Position numbers and translations under genes: made by a program
Assembly: GCA_946902875.1 (NCBI GenBank)
Contig: OX336338.1
Coordinates: forward strand, 8,299,971 to 8,363,970
Direction: 5' to 3'
Origin: Nematopogon swammerdamellus
Lineage: Eukaryota > Arthropoda > Insecta > Lepidoptera > Adelidae
DNA: 64,000 nucleotides
Shown here: piece after piece, positions 56,413-64,000 of the stretch
Layout of the letters: the number at the start of each line of letters is the position of its first letter
How positions within the stretch are numbered: position 1 is the stretch's first letter
The notes under the pieces: model-generated
Databases searched by the model: none
Seen by the model: the letters and a program-made list of their open reading frames with translations, nothing else
What the model was told of the DNA's origin: nothing

Positions 56413-57179
56413 TTATATGTAGGTAACTATGTGCCTGTAAGTATTTATGTTATGAATGTATTTATATGTGTGTCAAATATTTACTTTTATTATTTGTACT
56501 TCTGTTAATTTTGCACTATCCATCAACCTTACGCACAATCCCCAAGCATGACTGTTGGAAAATGCATTTAGACTTTAAGTCCGCTTTTTGTAATCGTTTT
56601 ATTGTGCAATAAGGTATGCATATTTTTAGTTCATTTCATTTAATTGCTACCCTTTGGTCGTGCCGACTACACTGAAATAAATTCACGACTGCTTTCCAGT
56701 GGGGTATGAAGAGACAATGGATCTCCACGTGTCACGGTCTGACACAATTCCGCAGCCTTTTTCACTTTTTTTATTATGGCAGGTACAACAAACAAGGACC
56801 TACCTACTTTCAATATTTAGCTGGAAGATATCTAAGCAAAGTGTTTCATGTAGGTATCAAGAATTTATAATATTTTCATACATCTAAGTATAGGCTCGCG
56901 CAGTTATATCGAGATAAATTTTTTATACGCGAGAGAATGATGTTAAAAGCATCTTGAATTATTAACTGAAAAAAGCTCACTCAGCGAATGGAAGCCCGTG
57001 AAATGGTTTTCAAACAGAAAATGGGGCATATTTTAAATATTAACTGTAAAAACACACATTTTATTTTAACAGATATTTCGATAGTCGTGATCAGTACTAA
57101 GTTTATAATAAAGATATTTACAAAGTTATGTTTACAAAACATCAAAGTCAAATATTGGTAGTTTGACAGCGCGCTTTTG

Positions 57180-57670
57180 TGAGGTGATTTTTTTTTTTTT
57201 TTTTTTATGGAACCTGACACGGTTGGCTACATCACCTACAACATCCGTGATGTCAGCCCATAACACAGGGTGAACTAGGTGCCATGTCAGTGTTTCCCTT
57301 CATTTCATGTCGGCTACACTAAACTGGACGGAGAACACGAATTATTTACATAGCCGTTTCGACCGACGTTTCGTTCAGTGCGGTGGTACGAACCCGGCCT
57401 GGATAAACCCTACCACCTAGTAAGGTAAGAAGGGAAGGGACCTACAGTTTAACGTGGAATCCGAACCACTGTCAGCCTCCAACGGTCGAGCGGTCACCCA
57501 TCCAATAACTGACCGCGCTCAGCGTTGCTTAATAACAGTTGACTAACCAACCGCGCCACTGAGCTACCGAGGCTGACGAATTTTCTTATCCCTTAGTCGA
57601 CTTTTACGACATGCGACGGGGAGAGATGCAGTGGGGCTATTCTTTTTAAGTACCGACCCCACACGGTACA
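57180..57670 (-). repeat. Retroposon family B, longest copy
   Basis: The T-run at 57187-57206 is the reversed poly-A tail. The body includes CACCTACAACATCCGTGATG and GGACGGAGAACACGAATTAT. A 150 bp segment (CTGTCAGCCTCCAACGGTCG ... GCGCCACTGAGCTACCGAGG) is absent from the 15.3 kb copy. The head ends GTACCGACCCCACACGGTAC at 57648-57668. Confidence 0.83.
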
Positions 57671-58678
57671 AAAGGTTTCTCAAGTGAGGTGTGTTTTTTT
57701 GTGGGAATTACGGCGAATTGCATCGAAAATGTGAGTAAATTATCTTATTTATGTGTTTTCCTATCTATAGAAGCTTTAGTACGACTTCGATTGGCGATAA
57801 AAGTCAACTATTTCTTCACTTCACAAAATATTCCGCGACCACCCACGCCGACTTACATTCCGCCGTTTGTTGTGCTCTGTGTTCAGTAAATAATTGTTCC
57901 CCTTATAGAAGTAGACATTATTTAGGTGCTAAAGCTAGTGCTTTTCATGTTTTTCACATAAATTACGCATGGTATTGCGAAATTATTGTATTTTTTTTAT
58001 TTACGATATTCATTTTGGACTTCAAATTTACCGATTTCTATAAAAAAAATGTATATTTTACTTACTTTACTATTCCTAAAAGTAGATTTCTTTACGAGTA
58101 TACTTATATAAATATTGTATAGGCATGTTTTCAATTTATACTAAGATTTTTTAAAATTTATTTTCGGTAATTTTTAAATAAAATATCTAGTACTTCTAAA
58201 CTAGTAAGCCCCACTTGCTATGTATAAATTTTTAGGAAATTTTATTAACTTTATCTGGCAAAAGAGTTTATTGATCTAACTTTATAAGTTTGCGAATTAT
58301 TTGAGTTTATGTCAAGACGGACGCTCGCGGCGGGTCCGCGCGGGCACCCCTGGGAGTCAACGGCGGTAGCATGTTTTAGTAAGGTTGAGAGCCAAAGGGT
58401 TATAATAAATAATTTATTCACAAATAATATCTGTGCAATTATTGTTTGGCTGGTTTTTTTATTATTACATACCTCTTATAAAATACTAAAAATACGCAGA
58501 GTTGAAGTCTGAAATATTAAGTTACCGAAGCTTGGAGAACCACTTTTACTTGAATATTCAGACAATGTGTTAGAAAAAAAATTTTAGATAATGAAACGTG
58601 TTAGTTACAACGAAAAGTGTACCTCTAACGTTTGAACCATGATAGGACAATATATTCAACATAGAGATTCAGGAAAAA

Positions 58679-58970
58679 AACCGGTCAAGTGGGAGGTGGA
58701 CTCACGCACGTTTTGCTGAGTGAGTTAGCGAGTATCAAAATATGTGACATATATGGCCGTATCTTTTGATTGCATTGACTCAGAAGCTAGAATTTTGAAC
58801 ACTCTAAGGAATCGTAAACCTTAAGTATTTGATATTAATTTGAACTCGATACCTCTATCCGTTCCTGAGAAAAATGGTTTTGACCGACGGACGGACAGAC
58901 GGTCGAAAGGACAACAAAGTGATCCTACAAGGATTCCGTTTTTTTTCCTCTCAAGGCACTGAACCCTAAA
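58679..58970 (+). repeat. Chimeric repeat: CCGGTCAAGTGGGAG start, 21.5-kb-type body
   Basis: It starts AAAACCGGTCAAGTGGGAGG-TGGACTC like the GGTTCCGTA family. It then has GAGTATCAAAATATGTGACA, GATTGCATTGACTCAGAAGC and TCCTGAGAAAAATGG like the 21.5-22.4 kb repeat, ending AAGGCACTGAACCCTAAAA. Confidence 0.65.
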
Positions 58971-59246
58971 ATCGTTCAAGACTATTATTATTTTTGTATA
59001 ATATTTCCAAAATGTATTTGTAATAAAATTGTTATCTACAAAGTATTTATAGATACCAGTGGCATTCCCAAAATAAGGTATCACACAACAATATTTAAAT
59101 TTTACCAATAGAGGAAGTTGGTCCGGAGGCTAACGCATTAAAATATAAGTAGATATCTTGCATCACTTTCTGACGCACTACAATCTAAGTGTTTTACTAC
59201 GAGTAGGTATTATGGAATTCTCAAAATTGAACGTGTGTGTTCTTAC

Positions 59247-59398
59247 CTGCGGGGAGCGCCGGCTCTCCTTCCTGGGCGGCGGAGGCAGGAGGTCCAGCTT
59301 CTGAGGCCGGACAGCCTTCTCCTGGGTGCCGCTGGTCGAAGGCACCGCAGACGCCGAGGAGCCTCCAGCATCCGAGCCTCCACTCTCTGAAACCGCTT
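59247..59398 (-). CDS. NOS1AP: NOS1AP/CAPON orthologue, internal linker exon
   Basis: This exon is read on the minus strand, with acceptor CTCTGTAG before 59398 and donor CAG|GTAAGA after 59247. It begins with the last two bases of a split codon and then runs 50 codons open, ending in phase 0. The product is a low-complexity linker: Ser/Gly/Ala-rich, then a basic proline stretch (LDLLPPPPRKESRRSPQ). Phase 0 at its 3' end matches the next recognised exon at 39770. In NOS1AP a linker of this kind separates the N-terminal PTB domain from the central coiled coil. Assignment to this gene rests on strand, phase and spacing, because the linker itself is not diagnostic. A small additional exon in the 19.5 kb intron cannot be excluded. 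Confidence 0.7.
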
Positions 59399-60690
59399 CT
59401 ACAGAGAGCCACCATTGAATCCGAATCCAATAAATCGTATATGAAAATTCGATAATGAGAACCATTGACTGTATACAGATCTGACAAAAAATAAAAGGAA
59501 CAATTATTTTGATACATACAGAGTGTATTAAGGTCGGTCAGAGAACTTTCATAGTGCCCTAGAAAATCCAAAACTTCTTCACTGTTTTTTTTTCGAATGC
59601 TTGAAAACATTTTCACCGCACCCATACACTGGGTAGCAAGTATTTTTTAACAAAAACATTTTACAAAAATGTATGAAGACGGTGACAGTTGTTGGTTACA
59701 GTTTACAAAAAGCAAAAGGAGTTGTTAATGTTTTTTTCCAGAATCATCGTCAGAAGTTTCTCTGATCATACTCGACATAATGACGGGATACCGATCTATA
59801 GATGTATTTTGGGCATGCAATCAAACATGCCATATTTCGGATATTTGGAAATAAACATGAATGCTAGATCAAAATAAAATTTTCTTTTCTTTTTCAGTCG
59901 AGAACAGAATGTATGGGTGAAACGTAAAGCCTCTTGGGAGGTAAAAGAGCAAACCATTGTATTTTTCGTCCAAGATTGGACTTTCGCTGAGAGGGAAAAG
60001 CGTGATTTAGATTGTGCGAGCGAGATACAACTAGAAATCTAGTAGACGCAGAGCTGTGGTAAGTACACGGATCATGTGGGTAAGTACGATGTGTTCTCAC
60101 ACGATTTAAATGAAAACTTATTCATATTTCATTTCACTTTCAGTTCGTTTCGTTATTGATAAAGATATAACGGTAATATGATGGGATGAATATGAGGGGC
60201 ATGAATATGTTTTCACGCAAGAAATAGAAAAAAAAAACCGGCAACCGGATCTTTTGCTAAGAAAATATTGTGACGTTATCGGATAAACAACTAAGATTGA
60301 AAATATTCAGGTACAAGTTCGATTTCAGAGCGCTTACTGTCTGTTGATCAGGTAACTCCTACCTATCAGTTTCATATTTTTTATTAAATCAACCTGTTAG
60401 TTTTTTTTTGTACCTCGTTTCTTTGTAATATTTAAATCTCTTATGTATAACCATATGATTTCTTAAAACCCCATCCATACATCCAGGTATGTCGTTGTCA
60501 AAAGCTTGAAAAACTATTTCAAGTATATACTTATAACGATACTAATAACTTAACTAATGGTTAAAAAATAAAAGGAACTAAATAAAAAATTAAATGAAAA
60601 TTGAAAAAAAAAAACATAAAAATGAAAAAGTCCTCTTAGTAGTAGGTATGTAAGGATGACTTCATCCACAAATTCACATAAGGCGTCACG
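59399..60690. other. Intron upstream of the 59.2 kb exon
   Basis: AT-rich. No PTB-domain exon was recognised. Confidence 0.45.
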
Positions 60691-60904
60691 TACATTTGTG
60701 GGTAACCACTTTACGCTTCATTCAACGCCTTTACACAATATTCAATCAGTTGCCACATCGTTACCCCAGCCCGCGAGCCCTCCCCTTCGAGCCCTTATTA
60801 AGTAAGCCCCAATCGGATAAAACTGACAAGGTCAAGCTCAGTTTTGGACATAGAGGCTTTTGTAGAAAATTATTCAAGAAGAAAATACTCTTTATCAATA
60901 TTAA

Positions 60905-61072
60905 GTATATTCCCCCCCAAGTACAGACTCGGATCCTTCGAGAGGGGCCTGAATGGGCACCTGTCAGGCCGGCATGGCATTCGCAACCCCCGCATACGAC
61001 CGAATGTCCATGGGCGTCGTTAGACACTTTATGGGTGGCTCGGCGCCATATGTCACGCTTTAAATAAAAAAA
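60905..61072 (+). mobile_element. LINE 3' fragment (uninterrupted copy)
   Basis: CCCAAGTACAGACTCGGATC ... GCAACCCCCGCATACGACCG-AATGTCCATGGGCG ... TCGGCGCCATATGTCACG. It is collinear with 61600-61875 but lacks the insert seen there. Confidence 0.7.
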
Positions 61073-61149
61073 AGTATGCAAAGCGAAGATTCTACGATTT
61101 GGAAAAGTTAAAGTATTCTATCTAAGGCGATTTACGCCATTATATACAG

Positions 61150-61480
61150 ACTTATGGTATGGTATGGTACATACATACATACCACATGCTGTATTCCGAC
61201 AATCGGGGTCAGCAGAGTCATCGGTGTTATACTGCAAGTACTCTTGTAAATATTACAGCACCACACCTACCACCACGTTTAGCCATGGATAAGGGATAAC
61301 CTATCAAGAAGCAAGTAAGGCACGAAGACCCAGCTGCTGCATGACTCGGTGGAATGACCGTGCCAAACGTGAGAGGTGGCCATCCTGTCGCACTTTAGCA
61401 CGGCACCTTGTCCTTATCCCTTAGTCGTCTTTTACGACATGCATGGGTAGAGATGCAGTGTGGCTATTCTTTTTTCTAAC
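61150..61480 (-). repeat. Retroposon family C, inverted copy
   Basis: From CATGCTGTATTCCGACAATC to TTAGTCGTCTTTTACGACAT and GTGGCTATTCTTTT. The head is truncated before the CCCCACACGGTA block. Confidence 0.8.
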
Positions 61481-61539
61481 AATGACTCATTGACGTTTAC
61501 ACCTTGTGAAAAACGTAACTTTCATAACGAGCAATTTTT

Positions 61540-61875
61540 TTTTGTTTCATAATAGCTTCTACAGATCTTTGCTCTACAGAACCGGTAAACTCTGGAACGC
61601 TCTCCCTGCCCATATGTTTCCTCCCAAGTACAGTTTCGGGTCCTCCAATAGGGGCGTGAATGGGCATCTGTCAGGCCAGCATGGCATTTGCAACCCCCGC
61701 ATATACGAAGAGAAGCACTGATATGGCATCTAGTTCACCCAGGGTTGACATCACGGACGTGTAGGTGATGTAGCCATCAGTGTCAGTTTCCATAAAAATA
61801 AAAAACTACCGAATGTCCATGGGCGCGTTAGACACCTTATGGGTGCCTCGGGGCCATATTATGTCGCGGTTTCTA
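61540..61875 (+). mobile_element. LINE C-terminal coding remnant plus 3' end, split by nested insert
   Basis: The translation carries SLLYRTGKLWNALPAHMFPP and YSFGSSNRGVNGHLSGQH, a pattern typical of the extreme C-terminus of insect LINE polymerases (LWNxLPxxxFPxxYxLGxFKxxVxxHL). The 3' part CCGAATGTCCATGGGCGCGT ... GGTTTCTATAAAACAAAA ends in an A-rich tail. A ~95 bp family B piece is inserted between the CGCATA and CCGAATG blocks. Confidence 0.78.
61715..61800 (+). repeat. Family B 3' end nested in the LINE fragment
   Basis: GAGAAGCACTGATATGGCAT ... GTGTCAGTTTCCATAAAAAT with an A-rich tail. The uninterrupted LINE copy at 60985 provides the empty site. Confidence 0.78.
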
Positions 61876-62282
61876 TAAAACAAAAAACAAAAAAACGAGC
61901 CAGCGATTCGTGCTACGTGATCAGCTAATTCGTGGCTGTTGAAGCTCGGCATATTGAAGATAGTCGTATCGTAGGGAGAGAATATGCGACCGAATATGTA
62001 ATGTACCGCGCCGCGCCGCCGCCCGCCTTGAATAGAATCCTATTCAATTATTACTTTTGTAGAGGCGAAAATCCGGTTTTGTACTGTGGAATTACTTTCT
62101 GACACACTGTCTGAATACGACACACTACTCTTAGGCCAGTTACACTCGGGATTACTTGAATTCCAACGGTTTTCATTAATGGATTACTTAATTCAGCTCA
62201 ACTGTTCTGGAATCAGTGGGATGCGCAAGGATGGTACGTAATATTTTTTGAATCCCTATATCTCTCAGTTCAGTGTAGCCCA

Positions 62283-62400
62283 CATGAAATTAAGGGAAGC
62301 ACTGACATGGCACCTAGTTCATCCGGTGTTATGGGCTCACATCACGGTTGTTGTAGGTGATGTAGCAAAACGTGTCAGTTTTCATAAAAAAAGAAGTAAA
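62283..62400 (+). repeat. Family B 3' end with poly-A
   Basis: AAGGGAAGCACTGACATGGC ... AACGTGTCAGTTTTCATAAA-AAAA. Confidence 0.78.
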
Positions 62401-62569
62401 AAAACATTATATAAGATCCAACATAATATATATATTTTCGTTTTTTTTTTTAATTCTCAAGATTTTTATTGAACACACAACATTAACAGAAATAATTAAA
62501 TGTAGACCTAAAAATAACTTAATTAACTATAAAAATAAATCTAACTATAAATAAAAATAGTCTTCCATA

Positions 62570-63360
62570 GGGACGAGAGGCATGGTCCCGATGATGGGAG
62601 CAGCGTTCCCCCTCTGCATCGCCAGGCTGATCCGCTGGTTGAAATACGCCCGGGCACGGCGGCGGTCACCAGACGCGTCAATGAGTTATAACTCACGAAA
62701 AGCTCAACCTATTTACTTTCCGTGTTTGCTGATGCAATGCGTCGTAACTCCGCCAGATTATAGGCTATATTCTTATGAGCCGATGCATGCATTATGCACT
62801 TCTTCCTCTTGCTGAATGGTCGTATAGACAATCCATCTGTCCTCGATGATGTCGCTGCATGTCCCGAATAAATATCTGCGTGCACGGAGTCACTTGCTGT
62901 TTGCGGAACGTCCGTCACGGACGTTCCACTATGGGCAGACTCCAATTCAACGGGCACTGGCCGCACTCAACCGAAGTTTGGTCATGTTTCTGGATCTAGA
63001 CGTCTTCCACTGCAATACTAAAGTCTTTCAAAAGTACGCGGTGAGATACGTTGAGCTAACTATGAAATAGATTCTACATTGTAAAATTTTGGGGCTTTCT
63101 CTGTAGTAACAATGTAAAATATAAATAAATAAATAAATAAATCATGCCTTTATTCATAATGAGCTGAGCAGTGAGCTGAAAGAAGCCCTTATCCTGCTCT
63201 CACGTTATTGGAAGTATTTTACATAGTTCCCATGCGGTGGATACTACAGAAATAAAATATATCAAAACGGAAAAATAGAAAAAGAGTCGGTACTCACAGC
63301 GGCCCTTACAACGTAGTGTCAATGGTAAGAAGGTATTGCAGTTTTTAGTATAGTCGTCAT
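62570..63360. other. Intronic stretch with possible decayed repeat
   Basis: GAGTTATAACTCACGAAAAG ... CGCCAGATTATAGGCTATAT near 62680-62775 loosely resembles 40690-40790. An (AAAT)n run is at 63120-63143. No exon was supported. Confidence 0.4.
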
Positions 63361-63607
63361 AAAAAAAACCGGCCAAGTGCGAGTCGGACTCCGCACCACA
63401 AAAAAAAAACATCAAAACATTTTTACTTTTTCTATTTTTTATTATTTGTTGTTATATCCGCCATAATAACACATATTCTGTGAAAATTAAAACGGGCTAC
63501 CTATTACGGTTCAAGAGATACAGCCCTCGGACACACGGATGGACGGACGGACAGACAGACGGCGTAGGCTTAGTAATAGGCTTCCGTACGGGATACAGAA
63601 ACCTAAT
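63361..63607 (+). repeat. GGTTCCGTA family, internally deleted
   Basis: AAACCGGCCAAGTGCGAGTC-GGACTCCGCACCACAAAAAA, then directly the distal part (TTATATCCGCCATAATAACA ... GACGGCGTAGGCTTAGTAAT). The GGTTCCGTATCGCCATG block is missing. Confidence 0.8.
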
Positions 63608-64000
63608 AAGTGTCAATTCAAATTGTATTCAACGAGTTATCGTGTTTGTACTTCCAAGGAGTAGTTTATGATTTTCTCCTCGTTCTAAATCGCGGTGGAA
63701 GACAATTTGTTCCTCAAGAGCGACACATCGGCTTGCTTGACAAACCAAGACGTTACATAACTATCCCGCCATTTCTCGCTTTTCCACACGCGCATATTTC
63801 TCGGTTAACTTGTGTCTGTAACTGCCGTGGACGAATGCAGCTCCGCTCGCGGCATTGCCGGATTTGATAAAAGGTTTCTGAACTAACTCAGAAGTTATCT
63901 GACTACGAAAGAACTCTGAACTGGCGGTTTTTTTTTCAAGAAACATTGCCACAAAATATTCTACTTCGTCTGCATGTATGTACTTCTCCCACATTACAAA
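63608..64000. other. Right edge, no gene seen
   Basis: The short open frames here lack splice-site or composition support. Confidence 0.4.

Larger units (their letters stand above)
39771..59246. other. 19.5 kb intron of NOS1AP gene, repeat-filled
   Basis: Besides the separately listed elements (40498, 42250, 45505, 46375, 47375, 48103, 50654, 53204, 54245, 54760, 55457, 56148, 57180, 58700), the sequence is AT-rich with no splice-supported exon. GC-richer islands near 44330-44560, 50060-50230, 55850-55985 and 58309-58380 have no open frame with a credible acceptor and donor. Confidence 0.5.

Noticed and set aside
58309..58380. GC-rich block as a hidden exon
   Set aside because: An AG precedes it on the minus strand, but the frame is very short, there is no donor, and the composition looks like a repeat fragment.
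62709..62966. Possible upstream NOS1AP exon (85-codon minus frame)
   Set aside because: No similarity to a PTB domain, no good splice sites, and part of it loosely recurs near 40.7 kb, so it is probably repeat-derived.

Overview
The window is a typical insect nuclear locus, most likely lepidopteran (moth or butterfly). It is AT-rich, its genes are split into short exons between long introns, there are no bacterial-style operons, and it is crowded with young, nested retroposons. The lepidopteran call is an inference. It rests on CR1/Zenon-like LINE remains with (GATTT)n tails, a LINE 3' stub with a (GATGAT)n tail, the abundant 'GGTTCCGTA / CCGGCCAAGTGCGAG' interspersed repeat, and repeats carrying a 'GCCCGCGGCTTCGCTCGCG' end motif.

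All host coding signal I could support lies on the minus strand. Gene 1 (about 59.4 to 36.3 kb) is the 3' half of a NOS1AP/CAPON orthologue. Five exons with canonical splice sites and matching phases encode a Pro/Ser linker, the conserved coiled coil and a long insect-type Asn/Ser-rich tail ending in HTTK. The N-terminal PTB-domain exons are not visible and probably lie beyond 64 kb. The exon at 59.2 kb is separated from the next recognised exon by a 19.5 kb repeat-filled intron.

Gene 2 (about 29.4 to 0.5 kb, minus strand, downstream of gene 1) is reconstructed from five exons whose phases agree at every junction, plus one less certain exon at 29.1-29.4 kb. It gives a Ser/Pro/Arg-rich, partly coiled-coil C-terminus that I do not recognise. 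It ends at 497 with an AATAAA immediately after the stop codon.

The rest is a repeat landscape. (i) 15.7-19.1 kb, minus: an internally deleted CR1/Zenon-like LINE with intact ORF1 (PHD-type zinc finger, coiled coil, Baculo_FP-like C-terminus) and only the distal part of ORF2. (ii) Two multi-kilobase foldback elements (11.7-14.2 and 50.7-52.7 kb), built from head-to-head arrays of a ~66 bp unit around GGCGAGGCCGAAGGCCGAGC. One of them is split by a fragment of a reverse-transcriptase-associated C-terminal domain. (iii) Two retroposon families that share a 5' head but have different bodies. (iv) tRNA-headed SINEs. (v) A non-autonomous hAT-like element with a near-perfect 8 bp target duplication, and several other inverted-repeat MITE-like elements. 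(vi) Several nested insertions whose target-site duplications can be read directly. I found no functional tRNA or rRNA genes, no CRISPR array and no dedicated multi-gene system. The best candidates for new biology are the foldback arrays, the head-swapped retroposons, and the placement of one repeat family 24-26 bp upstream of two splice acceptors.
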